DNA of 64,000 nucleotides from Metridium senile (taxonomy: Eukaryota; Cnidaria; Anthozoa; Actiniaria; Metridiidae). This document shows positions 44,767 through 54,682 of the stretch, one piece after another. Location of the stretch: the NCBI GenBank assembly GCA_949775045.1, contig OX459102.1, positions 19,570,567 to 19,634,566 of the forward strand. The letters run 5' to 3'. The translations under genes and the position numbers were made by a program. A model generated the notes under the pieces. It searched no databases and was not told the DNA's origin. It was given only the letters and a program-made list of their open reading frames with translations. Position 1 is the stretch's first letter, and every line of letters starts with the position of its first letter.

Positions 44767-45596
44767 AACTACAATCATTGCCAAAAGTGTTGGCACGAAT
44801 GTGATAAAGTAATTTTACCACTGCTGAAAGTCTACTTCTCCTCCAACCCCCGTTCGCAATGTTGAGGAGGGAGTCATTGTTTGGTGCTTGTGTGGTTGAC
44901 CTGTCAATGCGCTATCATTTCACACCAACATTGATGTGGGGGGTAGGGGGGAAATTTTTTTATACTTAAAATAAACGAAGTAGTCACTATGAGATAAAAT
45001 ACTAAAATCGTGCCAACTACTTTTGACAATGATTGTCTGAACGACAAAAGGTGTTTTAAAATATATGCTTTGCATTTGTGATTTAATTTTTGTTCCTAAA
45101 ATAAAGCACCCGCACTTGTTACATAACTTCAAATTGAGATTGCTAAAAATGTCTGAAGAAAGTGTTATCTTTCAATGAGTTTAGTTCATCTGTCACTTCA
45201 TCCTAATTAGGTGATAAAGTCATTTTTGGTGTACAGCTTTAAAGTTATTGTCTTTCATATAGTTTCGATACTAAACAAATGAAGTCATGCCACTAAAAGA
45301 AAGAAAAAGAACAGTTGTAATTATTAAGTATGAATTTTGTCAATTCCAAATTGTAAAATGCTTGTTATGGTATGTTGAAATGCAGAGAAAGCTATAAAAT
45401 CGTTTAAAATCAATCACTGATATTCGAAAGTGCAAACATATTTTCTCATATTTCTCCATATTTATTTAAAAAATGTCAAGTGATTCATTATCAACGTTTA
45501 CATAGAAATGTTAACTTTTCTTCAAAATACGTATAAATCTTGATCCATTATTCGTAGCAAAATAGTCACTGTATAAAGATCGCTTGTTTTTTAACA
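44767..45596. other. AT-rich single-copy spacer, no gene seen
   Basis: No repeat family or coding region is recognised. One possible hairpin lies at 44838-44869: CTCCT and CAAC pair with GTTG and AGGAG across a 13-nt loop, with one bulged C. A G-rich run lies near 44937-44951 beside a T-run. An open frame on the minus strand (44920-45132) starts with TTG and has no recognisable domain. Confidence 0.5.
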
Positions 45597-46019
45597 CAGG
45601 GAGCCCAACGGTACTCCCCAACGGTACTCCATCCAATAAACGCTAAAAAACATGTCTAAACTGAAGGCTTTTAAAACTTTTCGATATTTTCATAAAGAAC
45701 AGCAAAGGATCTTAACATTTATTAGGGTTCATAGCCATTAGAAACGCTCTTTTGGTGATTTTGGAACTGTTCTCTCTTGTAAACATTACAAATGAAAGGA
45801 CAACTATAGCTTTATTATAGTGGAGTAGGGAGCACCGTTGATATTTTCGCTGCGATTTACAAATTTTAGAAAAAAAACATCCCATGGCGTTTGAACATTT
45901 GCAAAGCAAATGTTGATATATATTTTGGACCGATAAATTCAAAATTCTCCCAATTATCAACAAATTAGTCATGGAGTACCGTGCGGAGTACCATGCGGAG
46001 TACCGTTGGGAGCCCCTTG
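45597..46019. mobile_element. 423-bp terminal-inverted-repeat element, hAT-like MITE candidate
   Basis: The left end begins CAGGGAGCCCAACGGTACTC and the right end, read on the minus strand, begins CAAGGGGCTCCCAACGGTAC, so the ends are imperfect inverted repeats. The left arm holds two copies of AACGGTACTCC (45607, 45620). The right arm holds three copies of GGAGTACC spaced 12 bp apart (45973, 45985, 45997). A degenerate internal relative, GGAGTAGGGAGCACCGTTG, lies near 45822. CAGGG-type ends followed by CCCAAC resemble hAT-superfamily termini, which make 8-bp target duplications; the 8 bases on either side here do not match, so no duplication is visible. The interior is AT-rich with no transposase. 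An 86-codon open frame on the minus strand (45712-45972) has no recognisable domain. Likely an old non-autonomous element. Confidence 0.55.
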
Positions 46020-46454
46020 TAAAAGTGCAAAATCGCTATTTTTGTATGCATTTCGCAAGGCAATGTTTAGTAAAAGCGCTAGAAATAAACTTTAATACTA
46101 CTAACATGTAGTTAATTGCAATTGCTTTTTAATTTTATAAAGGAAACATGAAAATTTTAGTTGCAAAAGTGTTATTGAATATATTAAGTGGTCTACGTGA
46201 CTTCCTCTTGATCCCATCGCATTAGCATAATGTTACATAACACATTAAAACACAAAGAACTATTGTTTTAATTTAAAAACACAGGGAATCCATGAAACCA
46301 TAAAAATACTATTCGCTCGCAAATATTTCATTTAATATTCAAACAATATATTTTAACCATATTATGATACGTAGCTTTGAGCCTTTAGAGGTTATAGTTT
46401 GGTGTTACGCTTACGCAAATTCGAGCTTCTAAAAACAAATGTACACTATAGTAG
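46020..46454. other. AT-rich spacer, nothing recognised
   Basis: No open frame of note, no inverted or tandem repeat and no RNA-like structure were recognised. Confidence 0.4.
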
Positions 46455-46573
46455 TTAATCACTGTAATCTGGTGTAATCACAGTATAATCTAGAAAAATC
46501 ACTGTTATCAAGTGTAATCACTGTAATATAGTGTATCATTGTTATCCAGTGTATTATTACTGTAATCTAGTGT
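46455..46573 (+). repeat. Degenerate about 20-bp minisatellite (ATCACTGTAATCTAGTGTA)
   Basis: About six imperfect copies begin near 46458, 46476, 46497, 46516, 46535 and 46554, spaced 18-21 bp. Variation includes ACTGTAATC/ACTGTTATC and CTAGTGT/CAAGTGT/CCAGTGT. One copy contains AATCACAGTA, a 10-mer also present in the large 40-bp array; with such short AT-rich motifs this may be chance. Confidence 0.7.
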
Positions 46574-46589
46574 CACTCCTCCTCTGATG

Positions 46590-47820
46590 ATTTATCAATC
46601 CTGAAAATGCAGTTTCTGTGTAAAACATAATGTTTTTGCACTAACTCCTTTCTAAGTAGTTCAGTTTTAATAATTCAAAGTTACCTTGTATCAGAGAGTG
46701 ATTATTTATTCATTAAAAATTTGATTTTGTTAGTGAAAATAGCTCTTTTCACAACAATGTCAAAATATGGCATGCTGTAATTGCAGTTTCTGAGGAAACA
46801 AAAAAAAAATGTCTTCAATGTTTTTTCACTATCTTCTTTATAAATCGCTTGGTTTTGTTGATTTATAGTTACCTTGTATCAAAGAGTGACCATTTGTTCA
46901 TTAAAAGTTTGTTTTTGTTAGTGAAAATAGCTCTTTTCACACCAATGTCAAAATATGGCATGCTGTAATTGCAGTTTCTGAGGAAACAAAAAAAAATGTC
47001 TTCAATGTTTTTTCACTATCTTCTTTATAAATCGCTTGGTTTTGTTGATTTATAGTTACCTTGTATCAAAGAGTGACCATTTGTTCATTAAAAGTTTGTT
47101 TTTGTTAGTGAAAATAGCTCTTTTCACACCAATGTCAAAATATGGCATGCTGTAATTGCAGTTTCTGAGGAAACAAAAAAAAATGTCTTCAATGTTTTTT
47201 CACTATCTTCTTTATAAATCGTTTGGTTTTGTTGATTTATAGTTACCTTGTATCAAAGAGTGACCATTTGTTCATTAAAAGTTTGTTTTTGTTAGTGAAA
47301 ATAGCTCTTTTCACAACAATGTCAAAATATGGCATGCTGTAATTGCAGTTTCTGAGGAAACAAAAAAAAAATGTCTTCAATGTTTTTTCACTATCTTCTT
47401 TATAAATCGTTTGGTTTTGTTGATTTATAGTTACCTTGTATCAAAGAGTGACCATTTGTTCATTAAAAGTTTGTTTTTGTTAGTGAAAATAGCTCTTTTC
47501 ACAACAATGTCAAAATATGGCATGCTGTAATTGCAGTTTCTGAGGAAACAAAAATATTTTTCTTCAATGTTTTTGCACTATCTTCTTTATAAATAGTTTG
47601 GTTTTGTTGATTTATAGTTAACTTGTATCAAAGAGTGACTATTTATTCATTAAAAGTTTGTTTTTGTTAGTGAAAATAGCTCTTTTTTCACACCAATGTC
47701 AACATGTCAACATATGGCATGCTGAAATTGCAGTTTCTGAGGAAACAAAAATCTTTTTCTTTAATGTTTTTGCACTATCTTCTTTATAAATAGTTTAGTT
47801 TTGTTAATCTAGAGTTACCT
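46590..47820. repeat. 187/188-bp tandem repeat, about 6.5 copies
   Basis: GTTACCTTGTATCA (or GTTAACTTG / GTTACCTTA) marks each unit at 46680, 46868, 47055, 47242, 47430, 47617 and 47814. The spacings are 188, 187, 187, 188, 187 and 197 bp. Units contain AGTGAAAATAGCTCTTTTCA, a TATGGCATGCTGTAATTGCA block and an A-run of 8-10. The middle four copies are almost identical. The first partial copy and the last copy (with an 8-10-bp insertion near 47684-47712) are clearly diverged. No coding potential was seen. Confidence 0.93.
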
Positions 47821-49425
47821 TAATTTTCAGTTTGGGCGGGCACAATTTAATGGATTACCTGCTAAATTTCAATGAAATATAACGGTCAAATTGTAAAAAA
47901 ATGAGCGATTTTTTTTTTTTGCAATTAGATAACTGGGAAATTGCATGGTTTAGTTTCACATCATACTCTAAATTTCTTATCCATAAAATATCTCTAAATT
48001 CGCCCTTCAGATTTTGATGGTAAAAAAGGTAAAGGCAGAATAAGGCATTTCCCTACACAATGCAGTTGAAGGATAACATTCAATTTTGAGTTCAATCAGC
48101 TGTGACGTCATTACCACGCATTGTGCTTTACGATCTCCTTGAAAATCATATCCTTTTTTAATTTAACCTTTATGTATAAGATCTGTTCTATTAGATGGAA
48201 ATCGCAATCAATCTCTATAAGTATACTTAGTTCAAAGTCTGAAGGTACTCGTGCAAAGGTATTTGGTTGAGTCACCTCAACATAACCGACCATACTACCG
48301 CAGATGGGCAAATAATACGACATTGGTATACACTAAAACTAGATCAAACATTTGTTTTCCTATTCCTCTTAAATCTTCAAAGCGAAAACAACGCCTTAAT
48401 ACAAATAAAGACTATGTTTAACTTGAATGTCTGAAATATGATAAACTACATATGTTTGCAAATCAAGATTCTACGATTTCATGTTGAATTTTGCTGCAAA
48501 ATCACCTTTAAACGATGCATACTCCAACAGACATACTGTTTTCTTGATCTCTCTAAATTTGCACATATAAATGGTACAAGTTTCATCACAGTAACCTCTG
48601 CCTAAAGCTAATCTGTGAAACTCACTCTCAACAGTTAAAACCTTTAAGCTTTACATTTGAAACATTAGCAGCTAGAAAACAAACTTTCATTATAGAAATT
48701 TTAGTTGACGCTAATAGAAAGGCCAATGTGTAACACGAGCTAAATTTGAATTTGATGAGAGAGTTGCAATTAATGTACAGGTAATAAGTGAGGCCAAAGT
48801 CGAGTTGGATTATAATGATATGGTTACGATTACAATCTACGCTAGTACATTGCAGTTGAGATTAAAGTTTATTTCGAAATAATAGCTTCGTATTGTAAAA
48901 CCAAAATAACACTATATATATTTGTAGCTCGTGATTATTTATACAACATTAATATACTTAATACGCTATTGAAGCTCTAGTGAAATGATTGCCTAATGTG
49001 CCCTATTTCTCAAGGATTGAGAACAATTTCTAAGATCTCACTTGTATGAAATGTAACACTAAAAGAACAGAAATTGCAATGCCATGTTTGTAATTTTTAC
49101 TTTCAAAAGAGAAAGATTTGAAAAAACGAATCTCTACCCAAATTAAAGCAATTGTAATTCCACAATAACCGGTTTGTAGCAAAACGAATAATGTGTACAA
49201 CTGTCACAGTCGGTTAGCCTTTGAATATTTGAATCATACAAAAATACTTCAAAACAATTATGTTCATTGTCATCAAATAGATAGAGATACTATTATAAGC
49301 AAAATGATTATATTTTACTTCACATTCGTTATCTCAAATAAAGGCAAATTCTATACGCTCAATACATATTTGGAATCAAAACACTGAATCGTAAGTTAGT
49401 GCTTGAGTATTCTATTTGTTTGAAC
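47821..49425. other. AT-rich single-copy spacer, no supported gene
   Basis: This holds homopolymer T and A runs (for example 47909-47920) and scattered short frames. The most protein-like is a 70-codon ATG-started frame on the minus strand (48111-48323), with mixed charged and hydrophobic residues but no domain I recognise. A 64-codon frame at 49193-49387 starts with GTG. No splice-site pattern or codon bias was strong enough to call an exon. Confidence 0.4.
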
Positions 49426-50385
49426 TTCCTTCATCCGATTTCAGTGATAAAAGCTATGATCACGAAAAATATTCTACATTTTGCATTATAAATAATAAGT
49501 CATATTCTGGTTTACCATACTTGTATGAAATGTTGTTAAATTAAAGCTTTAATACAAGTTATCTATACAAATCAAAAATGGATACCATCTATTCAAAACA
49601 ATATTTAAAGAGCGTGACTTTTGTTTTGTTTTTTTAATTTCAAGGACAAGCGCGGACGCAGGTCCCCATTATACGAATACACGCTCGTTAATGCACGAGT
49701 ACTATTTGATTGACCTTTCCATGACCCGATGTCAGTGATAAGATAAAAAAAAAATTGAATAAATAAAATAACCAATCACGAAAAACTATCCATGTTGCTT
49801 TATAAATAATGAGTCATATAATGGTTTATCATATTAATATGTATGAAATAAATAAATATTACCTTATCAAAACAATACTCAAAGAGCCTGAAGTTTTAAT
49901 TTTGGCAAAGCACTTTGTCGAAGAAATAAAAAAACTAATCACGAAAAATGATTCATTTCGAGTTATATATAATGAGTCATATTCTGGTTTATCATATTTA
50001 TATGAAAATGTTGTTATAGCTTTAAATTAACACACGTTTTCTATATGTAAATAAAAAAATAATACTATCATATCAAAACAATACTCAAGGAACGTGACGT
50101 TTTGTTTTTGGCCAAGCAGTTTGAACAAATAAAATAACTAACTACGAAAAAGTATCCATTTTGCATTTTAAATAATTAGTCATACTCTGTTGTATGTGTG
50201 TGTGTAAGAAATGTTCTTAAAGCTTTGAAACACGTTGTCTTTGCAAATCAAGAATGAATACCATCAAATGAAAACAACACTGAAAGAGCGTGAATTTTTT
50301 TTATCATTCCAAGGAAAAGCGAGGACGCAGGTCTCCATTACACGAAATTACACGCCCGTTAAAAAACGAGTACTATTTCACTAAC
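49426..50385 (+). repeat. Modular repeat block, order D-A-B-C-D-A-B-A-B-A-B-C
   Basis: Four module types can be followed. D (CATCCGATTTCAGTGATAA-like) lies near 49426 and 49716. A starts at CACGAAAAA and continues to the AATAATGAGTCATATTCTGG motif, near 49461, 49777, 49940 and 50143. B (CAAAACAATACTCAAAGAGC followed by GTGA) lies near 49593, 49868, 50072 and 50269. C, the only GC-richer part (GCGGACGCAGGTCCCCATTA), lies at 49641 and 50310. The simplest reading is a duplicated D-A-B-C unit of about 290 bp whose second copy expanded its A-B part threefold. Copies are about 75-90% alike by eye. A 73-codon frame at 49809-50030 runs across two A modules and repeats itself for that reason. Confidence 0.75.
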
Positions 50386-50890
50386 CCTAATCCTTACCGT
50401 AATGTTAACGACAATCCCTAAACCTACCAGGGTTAAACGTTTCAATTCCTAACCCTAAACGTAAGGGTGAAACGTTGTAAATCCTCACCCTGTGGACAAC
50501 CCTAACCCTTAAGGGCTAGAGGTTGTAATTCCGAAAACTAATCCTAAGTGGCCAAGGGTGAAACTTTGTGAATACTAACCCTTACGTCAACCCTAACCCT
50601 ATTTAGGGTTAAACATTTCAAACGCTAACCCCAATCAAGTAAGGGTTTATATGATATAAACCGTAACCGTAACCCAACCCCTTCAAGGTGAAACGGTTGA
50701 AACCTTCACCCTAAACGTTTAAGGGTTAAACGTTGTAAATTCTAACTCAACCCTAACCCTTAAGGGTAAGATGTTAGGGTTGTAAACATTTAACCCTTAA
50801 AGGTTTGGGGTTACCTTAGCGTTTTTCTTTAGGGTTAGGCTTGGGGTGGTTAATTACAACATCTTACCCTTAAGGGTTAGGGTGTCAATC
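50383..50890. repeat. Degenerate, self-complementary telomere-like minisatellite
   Basis: Motifs of the CCCTAA/TTAGGG type occur throughout, in both orientations and at irregular spacing. They are embedded in a longer degenerate unit of roughly 50-60 bp that includes AAACGTTGTAAAT. Individual units are near-palindromes: 50708-50726 reads ACCCTAAACGTTTAAGGGT, and CCCTTAAGGG appears at about 50506, 50756 and 50867. This is not a clean telomere tract; no run of perfect hexamers is longer than about two. Confidence 0.8.
50750..50883. repeat. Perfect 26-bp inverted repeat in the telomere-like block
   Basis: Arms 50750-50775 and 50858-50883 are exact reverse complements, separated by 82 bp. Each arm begins or ends with ACCCTAACCCTTAAGGGT and so contains its own CCCTTAAGGG palindrome. 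A hairpin or cruciform could form from one arm alone or from both together. A perfect match inside an otherwise degenerate block points to a recent inversion-duplication or to sequence exchange between the arms. Confidence 0.85.
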
Positions 50891-51128
50891 CCAAAATTTG
50901 GATTAATCAAAAATCTCCTTTGCAAATAAAAAGAGAAAAAAACAAATGAGAAAAAAACCCTTTCTAATTAATATTGTAGTGCATTATTCTGAAAAAGCAT
51001 GTATGTTGACAGTATAGTGTTTAATAAACTAGTTGTTGGCGAGAGAACTATCACGAAAACTGATGCTCTGCAAAAGGACCTTTTACAACTAGTTATCTAG
51101 CTTTCGGCAACAATGTATTTTTACAACC
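50891..51128. other. AT-rich spacer, nothing recognised
   Basis: Short low-complexity A-rich stretch (AAAAAGAGAAAAAAACAAAT near 50930), otherwise featureless. Confidence 0.4.
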
Positions 51129-51331
51129 ATGCAGTGGAAGATGAATGGCGAAACAGTACGAGAACAGTTTGTTGAAAGGGAAAACAAACTTAAAAGTAAC
51201 GAAGGAGAGTTGATAGAAGAGAGAAGAAATTGAAGACAAAAGAAAGAGTTGATTGAAAGAGAGAAAGAATTGAAACAAAAGAAAGATAATTGGTAGAAAG
51301 ACAGAGGGAATTGAAGACAAAAGAAAAAAAG
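51129..51331 (+). pseudogene. Decayed coiled-coil coding repeat (four 14-residue units)
   Basis: Product and function are not recognised. An ATG-started frame (51129-51233) reads MQWKMNGETVREQFVERENK and then LKSNEGELIEERRN before TGA. The purine-rich DNA continues as repeats starting at 51168, 51210, 51249 and 51290. The first is exactly 42 bp, or 14 codons. The fourth is also 14 codons (LVERQRELKTKEKK) but sits in another frame. The second has lost 1 and then 2 bases and the third has lost 1, which creates the TGA at 51231 and the TAG at 51292-51294. Fourteen residues is two heptads, and Glu/Lys-rich units with spaced Leu/Val/Ile are typical of coiled coils. Loss of single bases at matching places argues for decay of a former coding repeat. 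Alternatives are a purine-rich minisatellite that only mimics coding, or base-calling errors in a live exon. Confidence 0.4.
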
Positions 51332-51775
51332 TTGGCTATTTTTTATGGATTTAAAATAGCTATTAAAGAGAAAACACGCGCAAATCATCTCACACAAAAT
51401 TTATTTATCCTTTTTAAATTGATACACATTAATTGGATAAGTTTTTCTTTACAAAACTTGACTCACGCACTTACTTACTTATTTACACAACCACAAACAA
51501 AACTCCATTCAGGAAGTCATAAACGTTTCAATTCTAGCTGGCAATCTTGTGTGCAAAACACTAACAAAATGATATAACCACCACAACACTGACTTCAGGC
51601 CTTATATATATCATTTTCTATCAAGTCCAATAATGAAAGGGTCTAGTCTTGATTACTGATCTTCAAATAAGTACCTAAAAAAAGAAGAAACTGAGTTAAT
51701 CCTTTGATACCTTATAGGCAAGAACAAACAAAAAATGACTCACTAACAAAAACAATCGTCCCACAGTTTATAGCC
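51332..51775. other. AT-rich spacer, nothing recognised
   Basis: An open frame entered from the decayed coiled-coil repeat runs on to about 51577, but beyond the repeat it shows no domain or repeat and has low-complexity composition. No other feature is visible. Confidence 0.4.
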
Positions 51776-51807
51776 ACACAGTCAATCAGTCAGTCAGTCA
51801 GTCCTGA

Positions 51808-51847
<40 letters not shown>

Positions 51848-51872
51848 AGTCAGTCAGTCAGTCAGTCAGTCA
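51776..51872 (+). repeat. GTCA tetranucleotide microsatellite
   Basis: Runs of GTCA interrupted by CAATCA, CCTGAA and CTGT. The longest pure stretch is about 51823-51872. It abuts the first unit of the 478-bp satellite at exactly the place where each later unit has its own short CAGT run (for example 52337-52359). The microsatellite therefore marks the left edge of that array. Confidence 0.95.
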
Positions 51873-51978
51873 GCAATTATTTTTGTAGACTACAATGAAG
51901 CTAGCACCCAAGTGCAGTGCTCACTCTATCGGCAGGGCTCTTGGCCCAGTTTAACGCTTAAGCTTACACACCCTTGGA
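51873..51978. repeat. Diverged edge half-unit of the 478-bp satellite
   Basis: This aligns to the canonical segment following the CAGT run, sharing GTAGACTACA, GCTAGCAC, CACTCTATC, GCAGGG and GCCCAGTTTA. It also has many substitutions and indels, for example an extra stretch around 51905-51925 and CTTGGAACCCAG in place of CCCCCAACCCAG. From ACCCAGTTACAGCC (51979) onward it agrees with all later copies. The sharp change from diverged to identical marks the limit of homogenisation. Confidence 0.85.
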
Positions 51979-54682
51979 ACCCAGTTACAGCCAGTGACGG
52001 TATACATATATAAGGCTAGCTGTTTGACAGTCTGCTTATAATAATGCATGACAGTCATCATAATCCTAATCATTGATCAGCAAAACAAATTTAAAAGAGA
52101 GGTCTACCAATTTAAGGAAACACAATTTCTAATCGCCCCTGGAGGGGATATCAATGATCATACAGATCTTGTGTTTTCTTGATGATTATATGATCAATTA
52201 AGTATATTGAATTATTGTCAGTATTATTGTAGCTAGCTAGCAAGCAAGCACGGGCCGGTGCATGTAAAAAAACTATAGTCAGTCATTGACATTTGAAAAA
52301 GAGAATAGCTGTTATAATTACAAGCGTGCGTGCGTTCAGTCAGTCAGTCAGTCAGTCAGAAATTATTTGTGGACGTACGGTAGACTACATAAGAGCAGCA
52401 GCTAGCACTCTATCTGCAGGGTCGTTTGCCCAGTTTAGCACCAAGGTACACCCCCAACCCAGTTACAGCCAGTGACGGTATACATATATAAGGCTAGCTG
52501 TTTGACAGTCTGCTTATAATAATGCATGACAGTCATCATAATCCTAATCATTGATCAGCAAAACAAATTTAAAAGAGAGGTCTACCAATTTAAGGAAACA
52601 CAATTTCTAATCGCCCCTGGAGGGGATATCAATGATCATACAGATCTTGTGTTTTCTTGATGATTATATGATCAATTAAGTATATTGAATTATTGTCAGT
52701 ATTATTGTAGCTAGCTAGCAAGCAAGCACGGGCCGGTGCATGTAAAAAAACTATAGTCAGTCATTGACATTTGAAAAACAGAATAGCTGTTATAATTACA
52801 AGCGTGCGTGCGTTCAGTCAGTCAGTCAGTCAGTCAGAAATTATTTGTGGACGTACGGTAGACTACATAAGAGCAGCAGCTAGCACTCTATCTGCAGGGT
52901 CGTTTGCCCAGTTTAGCACCAAGGTACACCCCCAACCCAGTTACAGCCAGTGACGGTATACATATATAAGGCTAGCTGTTTGACAGTCTGCTTATAATAA
53001 TGCATGACAGTCATCATAATCCTAATCATTGATCAGCAAAACAAATTTAAAAGAGAGGTCTACCAATTTAAGGAAACACAATTTCTAATCGCCCCTGGAG
53101 GGGATATCAATGATCATACAGATCTTGTGTTTTCTTGATGATTATATGATCAATTAAGTATATTGAATTATTGTCAGTATTATTGTAGCTAGCTAGCAAG
53201 CAAGCACGGGCCGGTGCATGTAAAAAAACTATAGTCAGTCATTGACATTTGAAAAACAGAATAGCTGTTATAATTACAAGCGTGCGTGCGTTCAGTCAGT
53301 CAGTCAGTCAGTCAGAAATTATTTGTGGACGTACGGTAGACTACATAAGAGCAGCAGCTAGCACTCTATCTGCAGGGTCGTTTGCCCAGTTTAGCACCAA
53401 GGTACACCCCCAACCCAGTTACAGCCAGTGACGGTATACATATATAAGGCTAGCTGTTTGACAGTCTGCTTATAATAATGCATGACAGTCATCATAATCC
53501 TAATCATTGATCAGCAAAACAAATTTAAAAGAGAGGTCTACCAATTTAAGGAAACACAATTTCTAATCGCCCCTGGAGGGGATATCAATGATCATACAGA
53601 TCTTGTGTTTTCTTGATGATTATATGATCAATTAAGTATATTGAATTATTGTCAGTATTATTGTAGCTAGCTAGCAAGCAAGCACGGGCCGGTGCATGTA
53701 AAAAAACTATAGTCAGTCATTGACATTTGAAAAACAGAATAGCTGTTATAATTACAAGCGTGCGTGCGTTCAGTCAGTCAGTCAGTCAGTCAGAAATTAT
53801 TTGTGGACGTACGGTAGACTACATAAGAGCAGCAGCTAGCACTCTATCTGCAGGGTCGTTTGCCCAGTTTAGCACCAAGGTACACCCCCAACCCAGTTAC
53901 AGCCAGTGACGGTATACATATATAAGGCTAGCTGTTTGACAGTCTGCTTATAATAATGCATGACAGTCATCATAATCCTAATCATTGATCAGCAAAACAA
54001 ATTTAAAAGAGAGGTCTACCAATTTAAGGAAACACAATTTCTAATCGCCCCTGGAGGGGATATCAATGATCATACAGATCTTGTGTTTTCTTGATGATTA
54101 TATGATCAATTAAGTATATTGAATTATTGTCAGTATTATTGTAGCTAGCTAGCAAGCAAGCACGGGCCGGTGCATGTAAAAAAACTATAGTCAGTCATTG
54201 ACATTTGAAAAACAGAATAGCTGTTATAATTACAAGCGTGCGTGCGTTCAGTCAGTCAGTCAGTCAGTCAGAAATTATTTGTGGACGTACGGTAGACTAC
54301 ATAAGAGCAGCAGCTAGCACTCTATCTGCAGGGTCGTTTGCCCAGTTTAGCACCAAGGTACACCCCCAACCCAGTTACAGCCAGTGACGGTATACATATA
54401 TAAGGCTAGCTGTTTGACAGTCTGCTTATAATAATGCATGACAGTCATCATAATCCTAATCATTGATCAGCAAAACAAATTTAAAAGAGAGGTCTACCAA
54501 TTTAAGGAAACACAATTTCTAATCGCCCCTGGAGGGGATATCAATGATCATACAGATCTTGTGTTTTCTTGATGATTATATGATCAATTAAGTATATTGA
54601 ATTATTGTCAGTATTATTGTAGCTAGCTAGCAAGCAAGCACGGGCCGGTGCATGTAAAAAAACTATAGTCAGTCATTGACAT

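Noticed and set aside
44920..45132. Minus-strand 70-codon frame
   Set aside because: Non-ATG start (TTG), no domain, and it spans low-complexity sequence.
45712..45972. Minus-strand 86-codon frame within the inverted-repeat element
   Set aside because: No transposase motif or other domain, and the element is far too short to encode one.
49193..49387. Plus-strand 64-codon frame
   Set aside because: GTG start, AT-rich composition and no recognisable family.
49809..50030. Plus-strand 73-codon frame with an internal repeat
   Set aside because: It has an ATG, but it lies across two A modules of a DNA-level repeat. Its internal similarity follows from that, and other module copies do not keep the frame open.
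50383..50890. Head-to-head telomere fusion site
   Set aside because: A fusion should show TTAGGG tracts followed by CCCTAA tracts. Here both orientations alternate within degenerate units and no long hexamer tract exists.
51089..51397. Minus-strand serine/leucine/phenylalanine-rich frames
   Set aside because: They are the complement of the purine-rich coiled-coil-like repeat, and their composition is explained by the strand bias.
44767..51775. tRNA, rRNA or other structured RNA genes
   Set aside because: No internal promoter boxes, cloverleaf or conserved rRNA core was recognised by eye on either strand; a covariance-model scan would settle it.
52355..52420. Sm-like site ATTTGTGG and upstream TATATAAG suggesting a repeated snRNA or spliced-leader gene
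   Set aside because: Eight-base matches are common. There is no clear flanking stem-loop or recognisable splice-donor context, and the TATA-like motif is not at a suitable distance upstream.
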